A stretch of DNA of 64,000 nt from Neofusicoccum parvum (lineage: Eukaryota > Ascomycota > Dothideomycetes > Botryosphaeriales > Botryosphaeriaceae). The notes beneath the pieces are model-generated. The model was given only the letters and a program-made list of their open reading frames with translations. It was not told the origin of the DNA and did no database searches. The stretch spans positions 3,162,001 through 3,226,000 of the forward strand of contig CP087207.1 in assembly GCA_020912385.1 (NCBI GenBank), in the 5' to 3' direction. This document shows, piece by piece, positions 1-10,462 of the stretch. The position numbers and the translations under genes were made by a program. Positions within the stretch are counted from its first letter, which is position 1, and each line of letters starts with the position of its first letter.

Positions 1-1
1 G

Positions 2-697
2 GCTGAGGAAGCTGAGCGTGCACGGCTACAAGCCGAGCGTGAACGACAAGAACGACTGGACAAGCTTCCACGAGCGTTACGGCGTGCATGCGAAAAGGGT
101 GCAGATCGGCCTCTCCGATTCAACTTTGCCACAAAGGAAGGTGGCATCGAGTACAACTTCCTCCCAGTCCACGTTGCTAAGCATTCGGACATCGACCCTG
201 CTTGTCCGGAGACTCGGCGAGACGAGCTCTGGATGATGAGCTTCCAGGTGGTTGGCATCCTCGGGCTGCCCGAGCTCGACATCCGGCAAGAGTTTGCCGC
301 CTGGGAGCACAAGCCTGTGTCTCCCAAGCAGCTCCATGGCTTCCTCGAAACGTACGACATTTCGCAACTTGCTGAAGACCCGTTGTTCGAGCGTCAAAAT
401 TGGCCCGGCTACGACCCCGAAAGGCAGAACAACCTGATCCAGGAGGAGAAAAGCAAATTCCTCCAGCTGAATCCGCTCTTCTGGGTTCGGTACGAAGATT
501 TCGTGGCGGCAACGAAATCACCAAAGTTTCAGCATCTGGAGAAGCTCGAGATGCGGACAGCGAGGGCAAAGGTCAGCTCGACAACCACGCCACCACCAAC
601 GCCCAGGAGTTGGACGGAGGCATTGTTTGGAATCAAGCCTGGGCTGGATTGGGAAAGAAGAAGCAAGAGTCGATCGGTGTCGGTGTCTTTGACTTAG
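2..697 (+). CDS. Hypothetical protein, 3' part only (5' end outside window)
   Basis: An open frame enters from the left edge and ends at TAG 695-697, giving 231 residues. It begins in a charged Ala/Glu/Arg-rich helix of coiled-coil type. A folded-looking stretch follows, containing FNFATKEGGIEYNF, FLPVHVAK and WPGYDPERQNNLIQEEKSKF, then a Ser/Thr/Pro/Arg-rich tail. There is no start codon before the coding character begins at base 2, so the gene is truncated by the window. I do not recognise the family and assign no function. The last 40 or so residues are low complexity; an unseen intron near the end could change them. Confidence 0.6.
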   Translation, partial: AEEAERARLQAERERQERLDKLPRALRRACEKGADRPLRFNFATKEGGIEYNFLPVHVAKHSDIDPACPETRRDELWMMSFQVVGILGLPELDIRQEFAAWEHKPVSPKQLHGFLETYDISQLAEDPLFERQNWPGYDPERQNNLIQEEKSKFLQLNPLFWVRYEDFVAATKSPKFQHLEKLEMRTARAKVSSTTTPPPTPRSWTEALFGIKPGLDWERRSKSRSVSVSLT

Positions 698-1718
698 GTC
701 TGGGTTTGCGTTGGAGTTTAGCGAGGGTTCAGGAGGCAATGCATCTGGGAGGCGCCATGTAGGGACCTTATACTACTATTCATGTTGATGTGTATGTTCA
801 CGAACACGCTTCGTTGCAATGATATGGCAAATGGATCGTCCAAAGACCTAGGTTCCATATACCCTACAGTCGATAGTAAATACATACTTGCTGTCACATG
901 AGAATGGAGTCATGTCTGCCAGTGAAGCGTCCGACAGCAATGCTGCTCAAGTCTGAGACATCTTTCAGCAGCCAAGTTCTCGGGCATGGTTGCGGTCAGC
1001 GAATGCAATGAGGATCCAGGAACAACATGGGCAGGAGCAAAGGATTCGGAGAACGGCCATGATTGGTCTCAACATTGGTTTCAGACCCCGTATTGCCTAT
1101 TTATATTCATTCACGTGACTATTGGGAAACTGGCAGTGTCTTGGAATCGACTCAGTCTGATTGTCCCCACAGAGCCTGTAGCGTGCAAGCGGGCCATGTC
1201 AAAAGGCCGCAGCATGCTATGCGCAAGGACGGGCGTGCTTGAGCAAATCACGTGCGCCCGGGACGCCGTGAGCCCTGCTGACGTTCGCCAAGACTCTCCC
1301 AGCCACAACCTTCCTCTGCTCTGCTCGTGTCCTTTCGCTCGGAACCACTGCCTCGCTGATGTCGCACCAGAAACCCGGCCTCAGGCCACATGCCGCGTTC
1401 CGCGCATACCGGAAGTGCGGGGTTGCTTATCGCTGTCCACTCAAGCGGCAGAGTATGCGGCTGCCTGCAACGCCAGACGATCTGTGACGTTGCCGCGCGA
1501 TGATGACAGCGCACCGCAGTCTGCCGTCTCCAGGCTGCGACTTTCTGCACCATCATAAGACGATAGTGCTGTTCGGAGCGGGTGCGATGGAGTGAGCCTT
1601 TCCTCGCGAGCAGGCCCGTGACTCCGACCCCGGCCGCGACGCTGCCACCACCCGAGCGCTGCCAGAGCCTGTTCCTTTACACAATTTTATCCACCGTACG
1701 CGGAAGCGAGCAGACGGC
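698..1718. other. Intergenic region
   Basis: About 1 kb between the unknown 3' gene and the membrane-protein gene. A 190-codon plus frame at 986-1558 has no recognisable composition or motif and is treated as chance. The last 100 bases or so before 1719 should hold the promoter and leader of the next gene; I see no clear TATA box. Confidence 0.4.
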
Positions 1719-3338
1719 ATGCCTGCATCACATCCCTCGCCTTCCGCCTCTTCCGCCATGAGGGAGACCCGCTCCCCGGATCAGTCGGCAGAGACCACTC
1801 CTCTGCTCCAGTCTCCTCTCCCACCGCCCGCCTACCCAGCCGTCATGGCTGTCGACAAAGACGATGCTGCTGGTCCGTCCGTCGGCCATTCCGTGTATGA
1901 AGGCTACGGGCCATCGAAGGACCTTGAGCACGCTGGCGATGTACATGCCGCTGTCCATCTGCACCATCGACCGAGGCCCTGGTCCCGTGGTAAGATCGTC
2001 AGGTTGCTCTTGATCGCCTCAGCTCACGCCATCCTAATCTGGCTTATCCTGACGGCGGCATGGGACCGGACATCGAGAAAGGTATTTGCCTGATGATCAC
2101 GAAAGTCTATCGTGGCTAAGACTGCGTAGGCCCATTTGCAGCCTCATCACGGCGCGCCAGACTCGGCGCAGGTTCATGCACCTGGCTACTGCCAGTACCG
2201 CCATGACCAGACCTCGGAATATCATTTCGAAGACCTGGCTGAGTTCAGCATCATTGAGGAGATCGAACAGCGCCATAACAACCACCGTTACATCAGTGGA
2301 GGCATTGTCATAGTCCCTGCACCCGAGGAGCAAGGCACGAAGATCAGCACCAAAGTGACCATTTCGAACAAGTTTCCGGAACACGACGTTACCACTGACA
2401 AGACAGACACAGGCCTGGTAGTTCACAGCATCAAGCCCGACAGATATTCATGGGATGAGAGAGCCTGCACTTGGATCGACATCACTGTTTCAGTTCCAAA
2501 AGGAACAAAGCTCGACGCGCTGAACATCCGGTCGAAGTACCTCTCAGTCGAGATCCAGCCCGGCGTTGATCTGGCCGTCGACTCTCTGCGCGTCGAGCTG
2601 GTTTCGGGCAGTATCGACTCCCACACCGTCATCCCCAGCCGCCGCACCTACATCTCACCGGCCTACGGGTCCGTCCTGGGCAGTTACTCGCTCCTGGACC
2701 TGCTTGATATCGAGACGGCCGCTGGGTCGGTCAACATCGAGGTCGTACCAGGAGAGGCCGATCCCGACAAACCGCTCCCGGCCGTGTTCAATGCCCATTC
2801 CGCGGCCGGTTCCATCCAGGCAAGGTTTCCGACGGAAGACGAGTCCCTCCTGCATGACAGAGACTACCGCGTCTACGTGCAGACCGAGGCGGGCAGCATC
2901 TCTGGCAACTACGTGCATGGCTACAAGTCCTCCTTCGAGTCCAAGCAAGGCAGCATCACCGTCAAGCTCCTTCCTTTCCGCCCGGAAGAGCCGTCCTTCA
3001 TCCGCACGAAGAACGAAGTCGGCCCGTCCATGCTGGACCTGCTGTCCCCGCTGGACTCTGCAGAGGCGATGCAAATCGCCAACATCACCAGCGAGTTCAC
3101 CTCCTCGGCCGGCTCGGTCAGAGCCGTGTTCCCGCCGGAATGGGAGGGCGAGGCGGACGTGGATACGCTTGTGGGGAGCCTTCGTGTTGACGGGAAGGGC
3201 CTAAGCGTCGTGGAGGAGGGCACGCACGGCCCGGTTGGCAGGTGGGTGAAGGCGGTGAAGGGCCACGGGGACTCGACGGTCGTGGTGAAGAGTAAGGTTG
3301 GGAGCGTTGAGTTTCTGGTCCAGAAGGAGGAGTGGTGA
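1719..3338 (+). CDS. Single-pass membrane protein with DUF4097-like beta-repeat ectodomain
   Basis: Two exons, 1719-2081 and 2142-3338 (519 residues). The 60-nt intron has donor GTATTT, a CTAAG branch and acceptor CAG at 2141. A TAG acceptor 12 nt earlier is also in frame. The N-terminal 90 residues are Ser/Pro-rich and presumably cytosolic, with a TPLLQSPLPPPAYP segment. One hydrophobic helix (IVRLLLIASAHAILIWLILTAAW) follows. The remaining 400 residues contain repeated short beta-type units ending in GS(I/V), such as LVSGSID, TAAGSVNI, SAAGSIQ, TEAGSISG, KQGSITV and SSAGSVR. This periodicity is typical of the DUF4097/DUF4098 beta-helix-like fold. No enzyme motif is visible. Known function of the family is poor; a cell-surface or envelope role is inference from topology. 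Confidence 0.8.
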
Positions 3339-4453
3339 TATCGGAAGTCCGTGAGTACGTCATTGTCTCGCAACGGCCTTGGAAATGTTGCGGTTGTACA
3401 GGAGGTTACGAAAGCTAAGCTTGCCACCGGGAGTTGAAACATTCATCCGGAGTCAGAAGCGCTTCCAGCTTGTGGCAGGTCTGTGTTTCTTTTGCGACCC
3501 GCTGTGACTCCTTGAATTGGTGCGTCCTGGGCGCGTTGTGCGTTATTGCCTACTACATCTGTCAACAGCCTGCTGCCCAAAGCGTTGAAGCGTGTATTGA
3601 GATAGTCCGTCACGAGATTTCAAGAATGTTTCCGTCTGGATGAATGCTTCAACTCCCCATGGACGAACTTTGTCATTCCTTTCTTGGCGCTAGCCATTGA
3701 CGGCAGCACCCTCTTGCCGAAAAAAATGTGGTGGCGGTTCTAAGAATATAGTCTGAGTTATGATATCAAGCTTTTCAAATGTGGAGTACGTTCGCAGCTC
3801 ACTGCTTTGGAAGACAAGGGTCACTAGCCGACCCGACGGATCGGACAGGGAAAGTTCCTCAAGCCGTTGATGCTAACCGCAACAAGAAAGTCGTCATCTT
3901 CGGTGCCCAGGAGCTCGGAACGTATGTAATTCTCCTAGTGCGGTTGCACAAGTGGCCGATTATGTAGGAGTGTCAATAACAGCGCGACAATCGCTACCGG
4001 ACGCTGGGTGCAGGGAAGCCCAGCTTTCTCAGCGTACGTCTCAGCATAAGTGGCTCTGATGTGTTCATTGATTTGCCGGTGCCTTTTTCCCGCGTAAGAA
4101 TCAACTGGAGGTCTTGTGATACCGGCGGAGCAATCTCCCATGCAGCTGTCTTTCTGTTCCCCCCTATCAGCATACATGGCCCCAACACCTCTCGATAAGA
4201 TATTTGTTTGTATGAAGACTTAGTGCGTGGCGAAGTTGATACACTTTCAGCCACTGAGGCCCTTTGCAAACCGGTGCTTGAGCAAAGTAGGATCGTCTAC
4301 GTGGGTTGACTGACAGTGCACGAGCTATTTCCGAACACCAGACAACGAAGTATTCTCATTAAGTGCATCCAGCATCCTATAAGCAAGACAGTTCGTACTC
4401 ACGGACTCAGCCCCAGACACCTTCCTCCTCCATCCTCTCCATAGTCCCGACTC
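3339..4453. other. Intergenic region
   Basis: About 1.1 kb between convergent 3' ends: the membrane-protein gene on plus and the first F-box-like gene on minus. Short open frames here look random. It contains the inverted-repeat element listed at 3431-3655; I see nothing else. Confidence 0.4.
3431..3655. repeat. Inverted repeat, 21-nt arms, related to the 12.3-kb palindrome
   Basis: The arm at 3431-3451 (GAGTTGAAACATTCATCCGGA) and the reverse complement of 3635-3655 match at 19 of 21 positions. Both mismatches are A/G transitions. The core GTTGAAGCATTC(A/G)TCC is also the heart of both arms of the palindrome at 12326-12480. The 183 bases between the arms code for nothing recognisable. It may be a second, longer copy of a foldback/MITE-type element. 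No target-site duplication was identified. Confidence 0.5.
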
Positions 4454-6416
4454 TCAGCTGCTCCGTCTACAGCCCTTCCCACCCTTCTGGGGCGTCGGCC
4501 TCATCAACATCAACATCTGCTGGCCCTAGATCGACAACAGTTAGCCAACAGCCACCCCGCTTGGCAACAGAAGCCCCAAGAGAAAGACTCACCTCCGAAC
4601 CATACGTCTCCCCATCCAACACCAAGTCCACCCCACTGCCCCCCAGCAGCGTGCACACCTCCGCCACCCTCTCCGGCGGCAACCTCTTCCCCCACCCGCC
4701 CTCCAGCTCCCACCTCCTCAGCCTGGGCATCTTGCCCGCGCCCGCCCTCCTCGCCACCTCGACCACCAACGGCTCCAGGAACCGCAGCACCGGCGCGCCC
4801 TCGGCCCGGCACCGCACCACCAGCGCCTCCAGCGCGTCGGGGAAGACGTCGGCCAGCGCCGCGTAGCCCTCGGCCGGCTTGCGCGTCCGCCAGACGCGCC
4901 CGCACCGGCCGGTGCGGCGGCTGCGCGCGGCCACGAGGTCGCGGCGGAGGCTGCCCGTCAGCAGCAGCGCCGACACGGCCAGGTGGCGCAGCGCGGCGAG
5001 GCTCTTGAGCGAGCCGAGGCGCGCCAGGTCCTCGGCCATGCCCATGATTCCCGGTTCGTCGTGGAAGGGGTGGTCGGCGTGCAGGGTGAGCGAGGTGAGG
5101 GTCGACGCGTGCGGCGCGAGGGCGCGCAGGATGTGTGGCGGCCAGAAGATGCGCGAGCGCTCCGTGTCCATGGGGTTGGGTGTGTCGAAGTCGTCGGACC
5201 AGGCGCAGGAGAGGGTGGAGAGGGCGGTGCAGGCGGAGAGGAGTTGGGAGAGGGAGTCGTTGGTGATGTTGGCGCTGTTGAGGGTGAGGGATTTGATGGG
5301 AGAGGTGCGTTTGGGCCACGTGGGGTGGGAAGGGGTGTTGGGAGGGTCAAGTGCGCCGTCGGAGTCGCTAATGTCAGTGCTATCGCTCGAGGTGGAAGGG
5401 TCATCCTGGCCGTCGTCCATGTCGTCGTCGTCCATGTCGTCGTCGTCCATGTCGTCGTCGTCCATGTCGTCGTCGGACTCGATGCCTTCTGTGTACCGGA
5501 CCTTGGTGGTGATCTTGTAGCCCTTCAGCTCTTGGAGCGAGGGCAGGTAGAAGAAGTCCCTCATGTAGTGAGCTGGGAAACCCAGGGCGAAGACGCTCTC
5601 GACTTTCTCTGCGTCAAATTCTATATAAAGCGTGCGAAGAGCGCGCAAGGGGCCAGTGGTCCTGGCCGAGGCGACGTCTTGCCGGACCTGGCTGAGCAGG
5701 GACCGGAAGCTACGGTAGTTGTAGTCATAGCCAGACTTGTCGGGAAGGCCCAAGACGAGCTTGGTGAGATTGGGTGTCAGGCATAAAAGCAGCACCAACT
5801 CGGCGTTGGGGCTTCCGGAGCGGAGCTCCTCGAGCCAGGCCGACTTGTTGTGCATGTCAATGTGATGGGCAGCGGAGGTGAATGCGAGGCGGTCTGAGCG
5901 GGAATTGAGGTTCTGTATCGCAGCTTCATCGCCGCCGTCAGATGCATCGTCGGCGCTGTCGTCTTCGGGCTGGTGGTGGAGGACATTGTTGGCGTGGTAG
6001 GGGTCGAGATCGGAATCGTCGTCAGAGTCCTCGTAGCCGCCAATGTTATACATGCCATACATGGTTCTCTTTGGGCGCGTCACCTTGCCAAACTCCTCGT
6101 CCAAGACGCCGATCCTAATCTCCGAGACGCGAGCAGCGAGATCCGGACGCTGGATGATGCGGTGCAGGAAGGCGCGGCGGTGGGGATGGGCACGCCAGTC
6201 TCTTTCTATGCCGTTGGAGAAAAAGGAGTACAACAGCGGCTCTGCAACCCGCAAGAAGAGCTTTGAGACGAGACAGAACTTGAGCACAGGGTTCCGCGGG
6301 TTGCTCCTGTCACGGTCGCCGTCCCAGGCCGGGCAGTGGACGCGGCGGCGCTCATTGTCGAGATGGCCGGCAATTTCACCCAGCAGTTCGGCGGGCAAGT
6401 CGTGTATGGAAGCCAT
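4454..6416 (-). CDS. F-box-like / leucine-rich-repeat protein (array member 1)
   Basis: The start at 6416 is chosen because MASIHDLPAELLGEIAGHL begins the F-box-like helix directly. Upstream codons in the same frame are an Arg/Thr repeat translated from a microsatellite. The body carries the family landmarks FCLVSKLFLRVAEPLLYSFF and RIIQRPDLAARVSEIRIG, then irregular LRRs. An acidic insert holds four DDDMD units. Near the 3' end a consensus intron (GTGAGT, GCTAAC, CTAG) at 4526-4592 gives exons 4593-6416 and 4454-4525 (631 residues). If it is retained, the frame stays open to 4467 instead. F-box proteins normally recruit substrates to SCF ubiquitin ligases; the target is unknown. First of a head-to-tail array with the genes at 6709-10038, 10463-12157 and 12584-14065. 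Confidence 0.8.
5411..5475. repeat. 15-bp coding tandem repeat (DDDMD units)
   Basis: Four copies of a 15-base unit lie inside the first F-box-like gene, with ccat recurring at 5417, 5432, 5447 and 5462. On the minus strand they encode repeated Asp-Asp-Asp-Met-Asp. The unit keeps frame, so copy-number change would only lengthen or shorten the acidic loop. Confidence 0.85.
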
Positions 6417-6654
6417 GCCAGGGCGCGGCAGGCGAGGGGCACTGGGTGGTGGGCGAGGAGCGAGAGGACCAACCGCGTCGCGACGTCGGGTGACGCGATG
6501 CCGCCGAAGTCTTGGCGCGACAGCGTCATGATCCCTGATATAGACGCCCGCTCCCGTTTCAGCCCGCACTGGGCATGAATGTGGCCAAGGTAATGCTGCA
6601 GGCTGAAAATATGCATTGATCATTATCGTCATCTTCTTCGTCGTTGTCTTCCTC

Positions 6655-6662
6655 GTCTTCCC

Positions 6663-6708
<46 letters not shown>

Positions 6709-6780
6709 TTAATCGTCGTCCTCGTCTTCCTCATCTTCGTATTCCTCATCTTCCTCGTCCTCGTCCTCGTCCTCCGCTGG
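6655..6780. repeat. CTCGTC/CTCATC-type microsatellite
   Basis: A run of hexamer-like ctcgtc, cctcgt and ttcctc units. In the minus strand it encodes the Glu/Asp-rich tail of the double F-box-like frame, which ends at 6709. Beyond that stop it continues as non-coding repeat between the two genes. Confidence 0.8.
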
Positions 6781-9700
6781 ATCGTAACACTCTATTACGT
6801 CAATTGAATAGTCTTCCTCCAGCACGTGTGGAGCCATATCTTCGATATCCCTGGTGAATCTCTCCGGATCCCAGTCATCGATCTTGAGCTTAACACCAAC
6901 GTCGAGGAGAGACAGGTGAACCTCCCTGAAAAATCTGTTCTGGCGAAGCATCCCCGGGTCCACGTCAAGCAAAGTCACCGAACGAAGATTGGGATAATCT
7001 CCGCGTATCAAACGGTCGACGTGCTCTTGCAGCCACTTGCCAAACGTTGGCCAGAAGGGCTTGGTCCCTCCGATGGTCAACGTCTCGATAGAAGGGGGGA
7101 GCGCAAACAAGCAGTTCGGCCAGAAGATTGGGTCGTCATAGTGCTTGAGGAAGAATCCTGCATCTATCTTGACGTGCTTGAGGCAGACAAACTCTTCCAG
7201 TGATCCAATAGGTTGCTGGAGTGGTGCACTTTTCCGATCAATGCTGAGATCGAGCCTCTCGAGTGAATCCTTGTGAGAGCGAAGACATTCGATGACCGCG
7301 GGCACGCCTGTAGCTTCTGCATCCCGGCTGTCTTCTGAATACGTGAATTTGAACGACTTGAGTGCAATGCATGCCTCCACCAGGTGGCGTAAAAAGAGTG
7401 GACTAACGCCTGGAATGTCTAGATCGAGCGCCTCGACATTTGAGCTTCGGCTTGGACAGTACTTCGGCTGTTCGTGTACCCCACCATAACCCGTATGATG
7501 TGGTAGTGGTGTGTCCATATTGTCATGAAGAGGCTTCAGTGCAAGGAGCTTCAGCTTCCGCAAGGAAGGAAGTCTGAGGACTTCCTGAAGAGCGTCTTCG
7601 AACTCCTCGGGATCGATATCAACACCTCCCAAATCAAACGAGATGTGACCGAGTTTACCTAATGGAGCGGGTCCACAGGCGTTGAATTTACCCTGCCGGA
7701 GTGCAATCGATACTGCTTCACTGAATATGAGTGTCCAATAAAATTCGCTGACAAACTTTTCGTACCGGAGGTGAAAGCGCAGCACCTCTAAATTAGTTGT
7801 TTGAGCCAAAAGAATTGGTAGTTCTACGTCTATTTCCATGGATCTCCTCTGCGGAAGGAGTTCTGTTAGCCAGTCCATCTCGTAGTCCACATCGAGATTT
7901 TTGATTGTCTCCGCTTTTGCCAATAGGTGGTCGTAAGTGCCTTCCATTTTGGCGGGACGAAGGGTGTCATCGGCCAATGCCATGGGGTTAGCGGTGATAA
8001 AGGACGTCTCGCATACGTAAGCCGCAAGTTGAGGGTTTGCTGATATAGTGTTGATGTAGGATAGCCTCCGCTCGGAGTCGCCGTTGTCGAGAAACACTTT
8101 ATACAGTAGAGGCCGGGCGAGAGCGCAGAATCGCTTGGAAACGAGGCAAATTTGGGCGAGTAGGTCTGTGCGGCAGTCTATCGTGAGCGCAAAATTTGGC
8201 CCTTCCTGGTCATCTGGATCCGTGGCAATGATCCCAGATGGATCAAAGTAGCTGATGATTTCTGCCATGAGCTCGTTTGGCAGGTCATACAACTTTTTTG
8301 AGCATCCTTCGCTTTGCGTTCTCTTTTTCCGGTGGGCTACTGTCTCTGCATATCTTTCTGCACTTTCGTGCCATTGCGCAATCGAATTTCGAATTTCCTC
8401 TCCTGGATTTGGGGTTCCATCCTCTACAAAGCCTGTGAACTTTACCTCGACGTTTGCTTGGGCCATCAAAGTCTCAACCTGATGAAAAAAAGGTCGTCCA
8501 GGAGAGTAAAGCACAGAGAGTCTGAGTCGTCTGAAATTCGGCAGTCGATTAAGAATGCAATTTCTGGCAACTTCTTCGAGGAAGGGGACTAGGTACGTAA
8601 AGCCGCATGCCTCGATACCCGTTTCAGGTGCCAAGACCAGATTGTTCAAGCTGCTCGGTGCGCTAGCTATAACGAGTCCTTCGCAGTTGATTCCGAGCTG
8701 CTCCAACGAAGCGGGGAATATGTCTGCAAGTTTCCTGTAGTCGACATCCGCTCTGGAAATAGGCCTATGTCGATCAATATTGCTCCAGTCCAGCTCAGGC
8801 ACGCCAGTGAGAAAGACGCCAGCAATCGTCAACTTCTTCAAGTTTTGAAATACTTTGAAGGAACCCAAAGGGTTTCTGACGGAGTGGTGCCTAATGGCAT
8901 CTTCCCAAACTTTGTAGCTGTCGCTATAGACTAACGTTATGCTGTCGAGACTTTGGCTGCAGAGTTCGAGCGCTTTTAAGGCTTTTCCGAAGACCTCATA
9001 GCGCACTGGCGCTTCCCATCTGAAGTAGACTTGCTTCAGGTCACTGCAAGCGCGTAGGACGCCGCGGAGATAGGTCGGCGTTAGAGCCGCATTGTCAAAC
9101 CGTAGAGTCTGCACCCTTGACGTCCCCGGCAGGAAGCGCCCTGGACCGTATTCGAAATGTGTTTTCCAAAAGCGAACCTCCTCCAATGAGGGGAGCCTCA
9201 GAAGCAGGCGGATGTGCTCCGGACTCAGCACAGCATCCGAGCCATTGCGGTCCAGCATCAAGGTGCGAAGGGAGCCAAAGGGGCCACTTGTGTCTTTTCT
9301 TGCGGCTTGCTTCATGGTTTGCCAGAGTATACACTCCGTCCACTTCAATGCGGCACGCCAATCTCCATGGCACCAAAGGCGCAGCGTTGAGAGCCCAGGG
9401 AGTAGGCTGAAAAGAAAAGCCCACTCGGCATCGATGTCGCCCCTGTATAATGCCAGGAGAAAGTACCATTTTGATGTGACTTTGAGCGCAGCAGCTGCAT
9501 TCCTGTAGAGATCCAGATCATCAAGGCTGGGTTACGGATTCCTCTTGTCTTCGTCTTCTCGGTCATAGGCGACGTGTCGTACACGAGCGGCCAGGTCCGG
9601 TCTCTTCGCAATAGTCTGGATGAACTTCCTTCTGCGTCTCTGAAAGGACAGGCCCTGTGGGAATTCGTACAAGAAAGGCTGGGCAATCCGGGAAACCGAC

Positions 9701-10038
9701 CTGGAAACCCGACACAGGTCCAGCAGTGTGCGCGTCCGGATTTGACGCTCCACCCCCGTCACAAATGGAACCCGTGAAGCGCCAATTTTCTCAAGAAAGT
9801 CTTTCCGATTGAATTGCAGCCCGCTCTCCTCACACTCCAAAAGGCTGAGGTAGCTGAAGATTTCGTAGACAAGGTCCTCCGAAAGGTCATTGATGGACGT
9901 CCGTGGTTTTCCGGATGGGTCTGACTTCGAGACGGCATCTGCCATGCTTCCGACGCTGGTCGCCTGGGGCTTGTTTGCGCCATCTTGATCGAGTTTCAGG
10001 TGCCGTGTGAGGCCCGTAATTTTGGGCGGATCAGCCAT
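6709..10038 (-). CDS. Double F-box-like / LRR protein, interrupted by one in-frame TAA
   Basis: One frame runs from ATG 10038 to 6709 (1,110 codons) with a single stop, TAA at 9532-9534, after DREDEDKRNP. The codons after the stop (YRNAAAALKVTSKWYFLLAL and onwards) align with the same region of the 10463-12157 paralogue, so they are old coding sequence rather than intron. A GT-AG pair spanning only the stop would be 33 nt, too short for these fungi. Two complete family units lie in series. F-box 1 is around SINDLSEDLVYEIFSYLSL with its LRRs. F-box 2 is KLYDLPNELMAEIISYFDP with LRRs and an acidic C-terminus. It is either a freshly disabled fusion gene, a sequence error, or a locus expressing only the second unit. 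No start near the second F-box stands out. Confidence 0.6.
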
Positions 10039-10462
10039 CGTTGGGCAGGTCCAGACGCGTCATCCAGCGCGGAGAAACAGAGCGCCGTAAGATGCTTTTC
10101 GGGTGTGTTAGAGTTGGCCTTGGCTGAGTTGGAGAGAATGGATGAAGTGCAGGCGTGGGCGTGAAGGATGAAGGGAGTGAGATGTGCGACACGGTCGAGG
10201 TGGGAGGAAACGGGATGGGCTACGCGCTTGGCTCGTGCCTAACGCGCACCCGACAATTTCGCGACACGATTTTCACGCGTTTTTGGAATTTGCAGGGATA
10301 TCGGAATTTGACCTGGGATTGCTATTTTTTCTTCTTCTCGATATTGAAATTCGACCTGAGAGGTTTGCGGCAGTGACATTTTATCATGTGTCTACAACAC
10401 CAGCATCTTCTTCAATTGTCCGGCCAGCACATGCAGTGTGTAGTCATATCATTATTATCTCT
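10039..10462. other. Intergenic region
   Basis: This is the upstream region of the interrupted F-box-like gene and the downstream flank of the next paralogue. It contains an imperfect 22-bp direct repeat (10297-10318 and 10340-10361). No gene is seen. Confidence 0.4.
10297..10361. repeat. Imperfect 22-bp direct repeat
   Basis: GATATCGGAATTTGACCTGGGA at 10297 recurs at 10340 with four differences, all C/T or G/A transitions. It is short, and its meaning is unknown. Confidence 0.4.

Noticed and set aside
986..1558. 190-codon plus frame in the first intergenic region
   Set aside because: Cys-rich, random composition, no motif and no splice partner.
6417..6749. N-terminal extension of the first F-box-like gene with Arg-Thr repeats
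   Set aside because: It is a translated microsatellite in another frame. The F-box starts right after the ATG at 6416.
9502..9535. 33-nt GT-AG intron that would remove the stop at 9532
   Set aside because: Shorter than any credible ascomycete intron. The removed codons and those after align with a paralogue.
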